A DNA stretch of 64,000 nucleotides from Stichopus chloronotus (taxonomy: Eukaryota; Echinodermata; Holothuroidea; Aspidochirotida; Stichopodidae): positions 25,769,969-25,833,968 of the forward strand of contig CM037838.1 in the NCBI GenBank assembly GCA_021234535.1. Reading direction: 5' to 3'. A program made the position numbers and the translations under genes. The stretch's first letter is position 1. Every line of letters begins with the position of its first letter. Of this stretch, positions 37,601 to 42,016 are shown one piece after another. The notes under the pieces are model-generated. The model saw only the letters and a list, made by a program, of their open reading frames with translations, did no database searches and had not been told where the DNA came from.

Positions 37601-40502
37601 AGAAAACAAAGTAAACAATTACTGTCTACACAATGGTCATCTCCAAGCATAGACCGGTGCTACGCTGCTAAGTCATCAATTTAATTCTCCAACAGTACAT
37701 GACATCACCTATGTGACACTTACCATTTAACCAGTTTATTTTCATGGGTCAGGTACTTGGCAAAATCGTTCCAATCAAGGATTGCACACATAGTGTCCCT
37801 GTCGTACTGTATGAGCTTCAAGGCAGCTTTCACAATTTCATCATCTTTCATACCTGTAGCTGTCTTCAATTTCTGTTTCTTCTGTGAAATTATCAATATT
37901 AAGACTGTGTGACATTAACAATTCCAGTTTAATTACACACAAAACTCTGCTTCTTAGGGTAATTTTTTTTGGGTTGGTTAATTGGTTGGTACTGAATTAT
38001 GAAGAAGAATTGAAAACTGTTGATCGGCTGTACATAACATACCCTTTTCTTTCTAGGGGGATCACCAGAGGATAGCCCATGATCTTGTTGAAATGAGGTC
38101 CTTGTCAGTGAAAGAATTTTAAGCAGCAACGACCTGTATGGATACAAAAGTAATGAAAGTCTTCAAAGAACCTCTGATTGAGAGTTATTAAGTATTGTGA
38201 AAGATATTTGATTGACTAAGTAATTTGTTTTGTCTTGCTTTTTCGGGGAGACTCCTCCTTTCACATGTCATTTTTGCCTTGTTTTATTCTTCTTGTATGC
38301 AACTTGTTTGACGATGTGGAAAAACAAGTAAGTGAATGGTTTGCAAATTGCTGAAAAATTTTGTACTGGTTTACTGTACTGTACCTCCAATTGAAAAGTT
38401 AGGTCCCTCAGATTTTTGCAGTAAAGTGAAAATGGTCTGACAATCTATGTTAAAAGAATAGTCCAGGCAATATTCAAAATATTCTTGTAAAGTAGATAAT
38501 AATGTAGAACTACATGTCAACAACTTTCAATCTGCTCTGAGACTTTGTGTATAGATATGGATTGTTTGAAACCGCCAACATTTTCGAACAGGCCATCTGA
38601 ACCTAATACAGAAGTCATGCAAAAACAAGGAAACAACAAAGCTATGACTATTACCTCATCATGCTGTGATTGTGAATTATTCATGAGGCTGTTTCAAACA
38701 TTATTTATCATAAAATGCATTACTACATATTCCAATATCTTTGTGAACCAAGTGGGTGTTGCTTTTATGGGAAATTAGTTTGTATGGTCATTACTGAATA
38801 TTCTCCATTTGTGACATGCAGTTTGGGATGGTCTGGAATATTCTTTTAAAGATTGCATGTATATTCAATCTGACATTGAGAAAGAAATCAGTAACAGAAG
38901 TAACAAAGACACTAAAATAACCTTAGAACCACCCAGATTGTTTTTTTTTTACTCCATTACAAACCACATCAATTTGACTAAAAGTACATAAAATATACAT
39001 CCTGTTTTTGACCAAAAAATGTAACCTCTTGTGAACCTTGTGACCTACTGTCAGGAGAGTGGAAAATGCAAGTAGGCATTTTGCAAATTAAGATCAATGA
39101 TTACCAATGACAGCATTTTGAAGGCTCATTAACTGTTTTAAACTTCATTACTTTATGAGTTTCCATCCATCAATTTAAAGAGCAACATTACATAAATATT
39201 CTCCAAACAGTCAACAACTGTGCTATGATTACGATTCAACATCCTCTAAAAATTTTGGCACCACACCTGATTCCCTATATACGTCATTACCTACATTACA
39301 AAAAGATTTATTCAAGTATGGCACTTGAAGCATGCAACATAAGCATCTTGATATTATGAAAGCAAACAGAAAAGTCAGAATAATGGCTCAAATGTTTACT
39401 GAAACACTTTCGGTAGCTAAGGCAAATTGTTGTGTCCATTTGAGACAACAAGAACTAACATTTATGCATTTTTTTCTATTTTTTGTCCTTTAGTCTTTTC
39501 TTCATGCCAAATGGTTACGAAGAAGATGAAAAGTCTGATATTCTACACTGTACCTCTCAACTCCACAACTTTTTGTCAACAAGTGTTTCCCGATGGCCAC
39601 AAATAATCTGTCGTGCTCATTTTGAGGACCGCCTTTTCCATTGGATATCTTCCTGACAGCTCTCTGTATAAGTTCCAAGAGCAATGGAGAGAAAGATTCC
39701 GATATGAACTGTGTCAATTCTGGGTCGAGCAAGTGCTGGCTGAGAATTTCTAGAATGTCCTGTCTCTCCTGGGGTGATAGTTCCTGCAATTTTAAGATTC
39801 AGTATGGTTCTGTTCAATTCAATCAGATACTGTAACATCATGGTACTGTATAATACATATGATACACAACTCTAAAGCTAACACAGTCAAATCACTTGTT
39901 TGCATAGCCACTTAAAACATTTTCCAGCACACAAATGCCATTCCATAAACAGTACAAAAGGGCAGAAATATACACCCTTGGCATCTTCTTCTTTGCTATA
40001 AGTTAAGCAAGCAATGGAAAAAATAGTAGGAAAATAAAATATTTTTTCTTAACATAGTCCATTTCATTATAGGAAAGAAGAATGGTGCATAAAAGTTCTC
40101 AAACAGTTAAAATATCACTTTCAAGTGGCACATTTTCCAAGTATGCACCTTACAGAACTACAGATACAACCTAAATATGAAACCTACAGTACTTAATATC
40201 TCTACTGCATTGTAAAATTAAAACAATTTTGCCTTTCAAGCATACAATATGTTTAAACATTTTTTTCATAAGGGTTAAATTATTAACTGACCTTCAGATA
40301 CATAATTAAAACACAGCAAGTAATACATATCTAGTTAATTACTATTAATAGTATTATCCTTACATCCAGCTTTATCAAAGCATACCATTTGAGGAAATCT
40401 CACCTTGGTCTTCACAACTAGTTCCAGAGACTTGCATATTGGTTCATAATTTTGCACTGCTTCTTCCAAGACAGTAGTCACATCCCAACAATCTGTTTCC
40501 AT
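1..40502 (-). CDS. MDN1: MDN1 (midasin/Rea1), 5' part of gene; 46 exons placed, 3' part off the left edge
   Basis: Midasin is a nuclear and nucleolar AAA+ ATPase of roughly 5,000-5,600 residues that pulls assembly factors off pre-60S ribosomes. Conceptual exons on the minus strand follow human midasin (compared from memory) in unbroken order from the start codon at 40502 to 256, about 2393 codons. They give an N-terminal helical domain, then six AAA+ modules with Walker A motifs GPVGSGKT, GETGTGKT, GETSVGKT, GETGCGKT, GSPGVGKT and GPSASGKS. Walker B motifs include LLEDLD, LLDEIN, ILDELN, LIDEIS, VLDELN and the atypical LIDNVN. Nearly all introns are GT-AG and phases agree across junctions, except at six one-base breaks in exons 9, 15, 24, 30, 32 and 34. 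The linker, the acidic tail and the MIDAS domain are not in the window. Codon numbers in the exon entries allow for those six breaks. Confidence 0.97.
256..398 (-). CDS. MDN1: MDN1 exon 46, start of linker; last exon in window (codons 2346-2393)
   Basis: DVASISCLLLAGSLTKQYLS, then TGRSWRRALEDACSSIYV and TSQLLRTHQK, with donor aaag|gtattt, phase 0. It aligns with human LIQTAILIVQYLQRGLSL through EVYVCSQ. The remaining 255 bases to the left edge look like intron. Confidence 0.88.
677..797 (-). CDS. MDN1: MDN1 exon 45, AAA6 lid (codons 2306-2346)
   Basis: PNECKYSHRDMMTLLTGMG, then MSKEGSKQLIKIHLKMKSEL, with donor agag|gtgact, phase 1. It resembles human LDLKVLLHSLGLVGNSV in position and pattern. 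Modest conservation. Confidence 0.75.
1380..1452 (-). CDS. MDN1: MDN1 exon 44, AAA6 sensor and arginine region (codons 2281-2305)
   Basis: (R)LILAMDPKYGEISRAMRN, then RGVEIS, with donor tcc|gtgagc, phase 0. A stronger-looking donor (agat|gtaagt) lies 13 nt further on but would enter exon 45 in the wrong phase, so the left boundary is uncertain (1380 or 1367). Confidence 0.85.
2042..2385. repeat. Tandem duplication, two copies of about 176 bp
   Basis: Copy one (about 2042-2217) and copy two (about 2218-2385) share, in the same order, ttgtaaatta, ttacttgtacac, aatgaaag, ggtaacc, ggcagg, tgtatttggcttgtgtaag and aagtcgtggaaaagtg. The copies have diverged with small indels. They sit in the intron between MDN1 exons 43 and 44. 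No coding sense. Confidence 0.85.
3320..3436 (-). CDS. MDN1: MDN1 exon 43, AAA6 (codons 2242-2281)
   Basis: (S)PSVLDRLNGLLEPNGVL, then TINERGIIGGEIPTIIP and HPEF, with donor ttag|gtattg, phase 2. It matches human PSVLDRLNALLEPGGVLTI. Confidence 0.95.
4105..4270 (-). CDS. MDN1: MDN1 exon 42, AAA6 atypical Walker B (codons 2187-2242)
   Basis: DVDELLQQLQLLSERVSEG, then GGGGQFEWVDGLLVQALQEG and DWLLIDNVNFC, with donor gcag|gtatgt, phase 2. The Walker B glutamate is replaced by Asn (IDNVNF), as in human LLMDNVNF. Confidence 0.95.
4630..4722. repeat. Short minisatellite, three units of about 30-34 bp
   Basis: Three imperfect units share a (t/g)agcctat(a/g)ct core followed by (a/c)ttctgtgccat-like sequence, near 4630, 4660 and 4690. 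Intron of MDN1. Confidence 0.65.
5228..5332 (-). CDS. MDN1: MDN1 exon 41, AAA6 insert helices (codons 2152-2187)
   Basis: DDSTPVTEFLEKLKKLEDH, then LVIVKENSLSQQHEQT, with donor acag|gtgagg, phase 1 at both ends. Poorly conserved helical insert. Placed by phase and order. Confidence 0.82.
5743..5911 (-). CDS. MDN1: MDN1 exon 40, AAA6 insert helices (codons 2096-2152)
   Basis: TDLYRHYEKVVRRAEKLTL, then LKESSDAMTLLQAVQSSW and KKGQENT, with donor acag|gtattt, phase 1. The sequence is diverged but sits where human has the LLEKVEGTVRALL insert. Confidence 0.85.
6661..6789 (-). CDS. MDN1: MDN1 exon 39, AAA6 Walker A (codons 2053-2095)
   Basis: VGPSASGKSSLAKLAAAL (Walker A), then LKILAMNSAMDTTELLGG and FEQ, with donor cag|gtttgg, phase 0. 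AMNSAMDTTELLGGFEQ is identical to human. Confidence 0.97.
7643..7786 (-). CDS. MDN1: MDN1 exon 38, lead-in to AAA6 (codons 2005-2052)
   Basis: VGHSFLPRETKNCESNSSQ, then HLFLLHHDLQPLESLMKCL and QMKWMSIL, with donor ctg|gtattg, phase 0. It matches human FQPLESIMKCVQMSWMVIL. Confidence 0.93.
7998..8282 (-). CDS. MDN1: MDN1 exon 37, before AAA6 (codons 1910-2004)
   Basis: LCEEVQVKRSFGQRGGPWEF, then NLRDLFRWCDLMMHDQ, DPSQHVSLIYSERLRLQEDK and VFVTPSLVQ, with donor cag|gtaaat, phase 0. GQxGGPWEFNLRDLFRWC is a strong midasin signature. Longest intact exon seen. Confidence 0.97.
8874..8981 (-). CDS. MDN1: MDN1 exon 36, AAA5 lid (codons 1874-1909)
   Basis: VYMEPLVPGDLLFIASTMYP, then TIPVTMLQKMVEFSQK, with donor aaag|gtgagt, phase 0. 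It aligns with human VFVDPLTVIDMEFIASTLFP. Confidence 0.92.
9725..9922 (-). CDS. MDN1: MDN1 exon 35, AAA5 Walker B end, sensor and arginine-finger region (codons 1808-1873)
   Basis: LNLASQSVLEGLNACLDHRG, then FVPELGKYFQIQHEKT, CQNPLKQGGGRKGLP and SFLNRFTQ, with donor cag|gttaga, phase 0. It is nearly identical to human AAA5. Confidence 0.97.
10536..10659 (-). CDS. MDN1: MDN1 exon 34, AAA5 Walker B first part (codons 1767-1807); homopolymer insertion
   Basis: DVTDLFGADLPVEGGEGG, then a six-base run (C6 on +, 10606-10611) where five would keep frame, then QFAWRDGPLLQALKAGHW and IVLDE, with donor gag|gtttgt. The exon is 124 nt and 123 would be in frame. Walker B continues into exon 35. Confidence 0.92.
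11169..11374 (-). CDS. MDN1: MDN1 exon 33, AAA5 Walker A (codons 1698-1766)
   Basis: (G)PLADSTVYQYTLSAPTT, then RLLRALQLPKAVLLE, GSPGVGKTSLVTALAKSSGN (Walker A) and IRINLSEQT, with donor acg|gtgagt, phase 0. Confidence 0.97.
11786..12151 (-). CDS. MDN1: MDN1 exon 32, AAA4-AAA5 connection (codons 1576-1698); one-base insertion
   Basis: CTVSVRDLLSWVNFIN through IHGACLVFLDGLGVG in one frame, then RQQCLEYLQKQIAKLTGQR through GIPPFFIPK in another. Both match human midasin (RDILSWVNFMN and HPFFIPRGP). The 366 nt are one base too long for the flanking phases. The surplus base lies near the GGGCC at 11990-11994. Donor aaag|gttggt is weak. Confidence 0.9.
12369..12399. repeat. (AG)n microsatellite
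   Basis: Uninterrupted alternating AG of about 30 bases just beyond MDN1 exon 31, within 40 bases of its donor. On the MDN1 sense strand it is a (CT)n tract. Confidence 0.95.
12439..12635 (-). CDS. MDN1: MDN1 exon 31, AAA4 arginine-finger region and lid (codons 1511-1576)
   Basis: LSPALRNRFTEIWCEQST, then ARDDLVAIIEHNIKDG and MMEFLEWFRNNEAGQ, with donor caaaa|gtatgc, phase 2. SPALRNRFTEIWC is identical to human. A GA-rich microsatellite lies just inside intron 31. Confidence 0.95.
13091..13358 (-). CDS. MDN1: MDN1 exon 30, AAA4 Walker B and sensor (codons 1422-1510); one-base insertion
   Basis: DDNKKLFEWCDGPLVLAM, then LIDEISLA (Walker B), then a TGA in frame. Removing one base at 13260-13261 restores DSVLERLNSVLE, ITATMNPGGDYG and KKE, ending phase 0 at gag|gtatcg. 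The exon is 268 nt and 267 would be in frame. Confidence 0.92.
13668..13803 (-). CDS. MDN1: MDN1 exon 29, second half of AAA4 Walker A (codons 1376-1421)
   Basis: (G)CGKTTVCQLFSEQAGKKL, then NCHLHTETSDFLGGLRPV and RSHDTE, with donor agag|gtgaga, phase 0. HxETSDFLGGLRPV is conserved in AAA4. Confidence 0.95.
14449..14576 (-). CDS. MDN1: MDN1 exon 28, first half of AAA4 Walker A (codons 1334-1376)
   Basis: VIKSPTPKGFEHLVWTSSL, then RRLTVLVGQALKFNEPVL and LVGETG, with donor ccgg|gtgaga, phase 2. The Walker A motif is split by intron 28 and continues as CGKTT in exon 29. Confidence 0.94.
15228..15275. repeat. Tandem 21-bp duplication
   Basis: Two copies of gcatggctgctgc(c/t)cc(a/g)aagag stand head to tail in the intron between MDN1 exons 27 and 28. 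They differ at two positions. Confidence 0.8.
15629..15783 (-). CDS. MDN1: MDN1 exon 27 (codons 1282-1333)
   Basis: GYLLLAGKVRRPEEREVV, then LHQKLKRTVNVNNLF and VTKPILEK, with donor aaaag|gtaaag, phase 0. It aligns with human GYMLLAGRVRKQEE. Confidence 0.92.
16408..16552 (-). CDS. MDN1: MDN1 exon 26 (codons 1234-1282)
   Basis: LRRKGSGVFAGKQGFMTL, then RDLFRWAERYHQSS and WDQHIADE, with donor gaag|gtaaga, phase 1. VFAGKQGFxTLRDLFRWAERY is a midasin signature between AAA3 and AAA4. Confidence 0.96.
17094..17241 (-). CDS. MDN1: MDN1 exon 25, AAA3 arginine-finger region (codons 1184-1233)
   Basis: SLSRAFRNRFVELHFDEIP, then RELETILHGRCAIPESYSQK and MVSVMLELG, with donor agga|gtaagt, phase 0. SRAFRNRFVELHF matches human exactly. 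Acceptor ccttccacag. Confidence 0.95.
17770..17886 (-). CDS. MDN1: MDN1 exon 24, AAA3 sensor 1 (codons 1146-1184); phase clash with exon 25
   Basis: LLDDNRELFIPETQEMV, then FMLFATQNPPGQYGGRK, with donor aaag|gtctgt. FATQNPP is the sensor region. Exon 25 needs this exon to end two bases into the Lys codon, so one base appears surplus at the junction (17769-17770). Confidence 0.92.
18162..18253 (-). CDS. MDN1: MDN1 exon 23, AAA3 Walker B (codons 1115-1145)
   Basis: GVLVDAMRKGFWIILDELN, then LAPSDVLEALNR, with donor acagg|gtaaga, phase 0. It contains Walker B ILDELNLAP. The acceptor ttttcag follows a pyrimidine-rich tract. Confidence 0.96.
18559..18737 (-). CDS. MDN1: MDN1 exon 22, AAA3 Walker A (codons 1055-1115)
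   Basis: RFPVLLQGETSVGKTSLIQ (Walker A), then VRVNNHEHTDLQEYVGFY and GKLVFKE, with donor gagg|gtaagg, phase 1. NNHEHTDxQEY is diagnostic of the midasin AAA3 module. Confidence 0.97.
19179..19444 (-). CDS. MDN1: MDN1 exon 21, lead-in to AAA3 (codons 967-1055)
   Basis: SFCLSFLTQLDKASCPMV, then LGQPIPPPLSG, FVKVEGYWIAQG and YIVTPSVKSNLKMLSRIVSA, with donor caag|gtaaaa, phase 2. It matches human LGFLTQLDRASHPIV and IQVEGYWIAVG. Confidence 0.94.
19857..20004 (-). CDS. MDN1: MDN1 exon 20, after AAA2 (codons 917-966)
   Basis: NFYMSVRSLSKTTLMDGTGH, then FSLRTLCRALSYAATNP and IPRSLYE, with donor gag|gtacgt, phase 0. It matches human LVDGTGHRPHYSLRTLCRAL almost residue for residue. Confidence 0.94.
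20242..20355 (-). CDS. MDN1: MDN1 exon 19, AAA2 lid (codons 879-917)
   Basis: (R)FTEFYVDELVSPTDLKILI, then CDYLRGFSLSAGRVQSIV, with donor tcaa|gtgagt, phase 2. It matches human RFTELYVEELESKEDLQVL. Confidence 0.92.
21907..22011 (-). CDS. MDN1: MDN1 exon 18, AAA2 sensor region (codons 844-879)
   Basis: DLQPVVRHPDFRLFACMNPA, then TDIGKKELPLGIRN, with donor aacag|gtacag, phase 2. The conserved FACMNPATD and GIRNRF elements are present, the latter completed by exon 19. Confidence 0.95.
22077..22097. repeat. Poly-A tract (poly-T on the MDN1 sense strand)
   Basis: A run of about 21 A's, 66 bases upstream of MDN1 exon 18 on the sense strand. It may be a retroposed tail or slippage expansion. No adjacent element was recognised. 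Confidence 0.9.
22402..22437. repeat. Perfect-arm hairpin in MDN1 intron 17
   Basis: Arms caatgacg/cgtcattg and ggtacc/ggtacc are separated by a 2x2 internal mismatch and closed by a four-base loop, giving 14 base pairs in 36 nt. Confidence 0.85.
22615..22751 (-). CDS. MDN1: MDN1 exon 17, AAA2 Walker B (codons 799-844)
   Basis: GTLVRALHDGDWILLDEINL contains Walker B LLDEIN. ETLECLSSLLEGPNSSLM and EKG follow, with donor aaggg|gtgagt, phase 2. The acceptor tttgtag follows a T-rich stretch. Confidence 0.95.
23547..23665 (-). CDS. MDN1: MDN1 exon 16, AAA2 insert helices (codons 759-798)
   Basis: NPSHEDTALSEEWQLLSEKL, then a lysine-rich helix, then AEGALAFTFVE, with donor gag|gtcagt, phase 0. 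It corresponds to human KEKWEAFGLRLNHAQQQM through LLFAFVEG. Confidence 0.9.
23795..23999 (-). CDS. MDN1: MDN1 exon 15, AAA2 insert (codons 690-759); one-base deletion
   Basis: Starts (G)YKPVDIRRLVAPVREKF in one frame up to RTFSR, then continues as QNLKFLGHIQKSF and WQNLLKLMSHSTEAA in another. Both halves match one continuous human segment, and a single missing base near 23917 explains the switch. Acceptor cttcacag, donor aaaa|gtaagt, phase 1. Confidence 0.88.
25510..25722 (-). CDS. MDN1: MDN1 exon 14, AAA2 Walker A (codons 619-690)
   Basis: ANARNFSFTRHSLVLLE, then PVLLVGETGTGKTSTVQ (Walker A), then VINMNQQSDSTDLLGG, with donor gagg|gtgagt, phase 2. It is very close to human AAA2, including the MNQQSD motif. 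Confidence 0.96.
26420..26628 (-). CDS. MDN1: MDN1 exon 13 (codons 550-619)
   Basis: ALDCFTSCLPKPEMR through INISREQTQYFCLTYKPAI and VGRISLKKKLKDSASLE, with donor gagag|gtatgc, phase 2. It matches human LNISRKKAEFFCQLYKPEI, the segment before AAA2. Confidence 0.92.
27169..27250 (-). CDS. MDN1: MDN1 exon 12 (codons 522-549)
   Basis: RDLLKWCDRISQDLDF, then AANVVLLE, with donor gag|gtatga, phase 0. RDLLxWC is a motif repeated after several midasin AAA lids (human LRDLLNWCNRI). Confidence 0.9.
28037..28215 (-). CDS. MDN1: MDN1 exon 11, AAA1-AAA2 connection (codons 463-522)
   Basis: VIVGLYPKLETVAVKLLEIF, then an acidic stretch (EQEEDAVNMETDTE), then GNRLVST, with donor caag|gtaaga, phase 2. The acceptor cctccag sits after a pyrimidine tract. 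An upstream ag would give an immediate in-frame TGA, so it is excluded. Confidence 0.88.
28462..28576 (-). CDS. MDN1: MDN1 exon 10, AAA1 lid (codons 424-462)
   Basis: Acceptor tttttttag, then LYTHDSGLYRQQSAH, then LDHCWTKVRVNSLSKNELFQ, with donor cag|gtaaat, phase 0. It corresponds to human LLDKYWTKIHLDNLDKREL. Confidence 0.9.
28640..28669. repeat. (CA)n microsatellite
   Basis: Alternating CA tract of about 28 bases in the MDN1 intron between exons 9 and 10. Confidence 0.95.
29278..29442 (-). CDS. MDN1: MDN1 exon 9, AAA1 Walker B (codons 370-424); frame conflict at its start
   Basis: VEEGKWILLEDLDYAP holds the AAA1 Walker B motif, followed by VLLPLLESGSLTVP and APGFHIFATQ, with donor agag|gtactt. 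The best acceptor (catccag|gcctgtag) enters one base out of frame with exon 8. One fewer C at 29442-29443 would give the expected Ala-Val. An in-frame acceptor further upstream (cactcagag, near 29484) would add about 14 codons instead. Confidence 0.88.
31141..31212 (-). CDS. MDN1: MDN1 exon 8, AAA1 (codons 346-369)
   Basis: Acceptor aataaag, then ALVGTYRCTEIPGEF and VWQPGPLTQ, then donor cag|gtatgt, phase 0. The same 24-codon block occurs in human midasin (GEFVWQPGTLTQ). This is a short exon of exact length. Confidence 0.9.
31698..31877 (-). CDS. MDN1: MDN1 exon 7, AAA1 Walker A (codons 286-345)
   Basis: STKTSLQNLALAVV, then Walker A GPVGSGKTS at about codon 308, then LTGRLNPSDLIKVQ and LGDQTDSK with donor aag|gtaggc, phase 0. 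Two acceptors lie 5 nt apart (ccag and tgcag). The inner one is chosen because only it keeps phase 0 with exon 6. Confidence 0.93.
32536..32707 (-). CDS. MDN1: MDN1 exon 6 (codons 228-285)
   Basis: Acceptor ttcttcag, then FGSDLEKEDLTRKSKEA, then RDLSPNVVSVCGVLL and EENKVQ, with donor cag|gtttgt, phase 0. DLSPxVxxVCGV is the conserved segment just before AAA1 in midasins. The intron upstream (32708-35721) holds one copy of a dispersed repeat. Confidence 0.9.
33520..33730. repeat. Dispersed repeat, copy 1 (MDN1 intron 5)
   Basis: Shares an ordered series of blocks with 62455-62690, including cagttttgcacactgtcag, cacattggt, a tgcttcc(g/a)aaa block, aattgtccttgaaataa and at(c/g)atgcgagtc-like ends. 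Same orientation, diverged, with indels. Class unknown. Confidence 0.75.
35722..35826 (-). CDS. MDN1: MDN1 exon 5 (codons 193-228)
   Basis: Acceptor ccttttcag, then (W)YTCHTLALLNKLGESEK through QEIQELS, then donor ccct|gtgagt, phase 2. It matches human WYTANCLALVTCM and the charged helix after it. Confidence 0.88.
36125..37275 (+). mobile_element. Penelope-like retroelement relic (reverse transcriptase fragment) in MDN1 intron 4
   Basis: Three frames together read like a Penelope-type reverse transcriptase. The order is VNNLSDRPL with LGKGLKFIKTPEK, then VTLNVVSVYTHTPREEALN (motif A region), then MGNQASPEICDIVMRNLE, then CYRDNILFINN (motif C region), then FLDTKVYTKPSEIYQYF and FIKGKVLRCTR. 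It lies antisense to MDN1. Stop codons and frame changes separate the blocks. Motif A has Asn where Asp is expected (36551-36553), and motif C reads YRDN instead of YxDD (36849-36860), so the enzyme cannot be active. The 5' end and the GIY-YIG endonuclease are not seen. The family is assigned from motif layout, not a search. Confidence 0.85.
37724..37881 (-). CDS. MDN1: MDN1 exon 4 (codons 141-193)
   Basis: Acceptor atttcacag, then KKQKLKTATGMKDDEIV through THENKLVK, then donor aaatg|gtaagt. Phase 2, with a split Trp codon. It corresponds to the human segment around ELWDWSVCVPLL. Intron 4, downstream, carries the Penelope-like relic in antisense. Confidence 0.88.
38043..38133 (-). CDS. MDN1: MDN1 exon 3 (codons 110-140)
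   Basis: Acceptor ccatacag, then SLLLKILSLTRTSF through PPRKKR, then donor agg|gtatgt. The first base completes the Arg codon split from exon 2. Ends phase 0 in a basic patch like the YGRRR of human midasin. Confidence 0.85.
39554..39783 (-). CDS. MDN1: MDN1 exon 2 (codons 34-110)
   Basis: Acceptor ttgcag, then ELSPQERQDILEIL through LLTKSCGVE, then donor gagag|gtacag, phase 2. It matches the human N-terminal stretch that contains TPQDRQ and LLLDLLER. This is a helical N-terminal domain with no catalytic motif. Confidence 0.9.
40404..40502 (-). CDS. MDN1: MDN1 exon 1, start codon and N-terminus (codons 1-33)
   Basis: Begins METDCWDV and ends VVKTK, followed by donor AAG|gtgaga, phase 0. This is the first ATG after an in-frame TAA, and it has A at -3 and G at +4. 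The length before the next exon's SPQER motif is close to human midasin's. An acceptor-like tattacag lies one base before the ATG, so a 5' UTR exon further upstream is possible. Confidence 0.8.
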
Positions 40503-41778
40503 TCTGTAATATTTCGGTAACAAGCTGACTGGTTTTGGTTTTTAAGGCATGCTTTTATTCCTGGACTGTTTGTGTATTATGGCCTCCTTGTAGTTATTAC
40601 ACAGGTGCTGGCACAATGATTCGTCTGTGGGATTACCTAGTACGTACAAAAAGGAGTATGTAACTTTATTATGGTGACTTAGATTTTCAAATTTTTTTAT
40701 GTTTGATGTAAGAGGGCCAGGAAAGGATTGCTATTTACACCACACAATGAAACACCTGGTTCTGAAATTGCTACAGTACCTGGATCTGACATAGCACTAA
40801 TGTACTGTACATTGTACCGAAGTTAAGCTTGTACAAAACTGACAACTCTTCATTGTCATGCCCATATATGAGATAAATGGTGCGACCATTAACAAGCAAA
40901 ACAAAATGTACCACCATCTTGTACTTCCAGCTCTACACCTACAGTAGACAGTAGTTTGCTTCAATGGTATTACGGAAAGGTTGTAATGTAAGTTTGAGCA
41001 CATAACCATGAAAATTCCTCAAAAGCACCTTTTTCACTTCAATATTCCAATCATAATAACTTAAAAGGATTACTAGTATGTTCTGGTGCCAAGCAAAAAT
41101 CAATCTTTACTTGAAATTATGTCAACTTGATTTGTGGGTAAATTGTTTGGTGTCCTGTCAGTTGTGCAAATGGGTTTTAGGATATGCTTCAGGCAAACTT
41201 ATAATTTATATACAGTATTTGAGCTTTGGCCGCCTGGCTAAATGCAGATAACAATAGGCCTAAGACACTCAAAGTAACAAATTCAACATTTTGCATGTAA
41301 ACTAGAGCCTATACCAACCTCAATTCAAGAGACACTAAAACCATTTTGTTTTAAGACAGAGGATCATCACCCCCGACAGTTCTCCCAACCACTTACTTCT
41401 TCTAGGTCCTTCAACAGTCTGTCTCATTTTCCTGCACATGTGCAATCAAACAATGGACCCCTGTACATGCTGTGTAATATAAGCCACTCTGCATTTTTGT
41501 TCAATTTGCTGTCAATCAAAGAGCAGAACACATTCAAAATTTCCTTTCCACCAGCCAAAAATGTAGAACAGATGGGGTGATGAGCGACTGTCTTTTAAGT
41601 TACAGTATTGTAACACTGGCCATACAACAGCAATATGGGTTGCTGGTAGAATGGATGGGTGAGTCCTTCAGTCATATATGTAGGTGCAGAGCAGGGTAAG
41701 TTCAGAGATACACAAAAGATAAGAAAGGTGTGGACGTGTATAAATATCTACAACTGTACATTAAAGCGTGCAATGCAT

Positions 41779-42016
41779 CGACTGAGGCAGCAAAGTTACA
41801 GAATGAATTTACTGACCAGATGATCAGCTGACCAAGAAACATACAATTTACAAAGCACAGCAAAACTATTTCAATGACACGACACAGGCAGAAACAGCTG
41901 TCATGGAATCAGCATATCAAAACAACTTAACTTCCCCAAAATAATACAGAATACCTTGTATACAATATCATAAAAGAACACCTTATGAATTGCTTCAGTG
42001 TTATTTACTCTTACAT
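41779..42016. repeat. Dispersed repeat family B, copy 1
   Basis: Blocks tcgact, cagaatga, gctgaccaagaaa, tttacaaagcaca, gaaacagctgtca, agcat and agaataccttgta recur in order at 44498-44716. Lies upstream of the MDN1 start. Confidence 0.8.
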
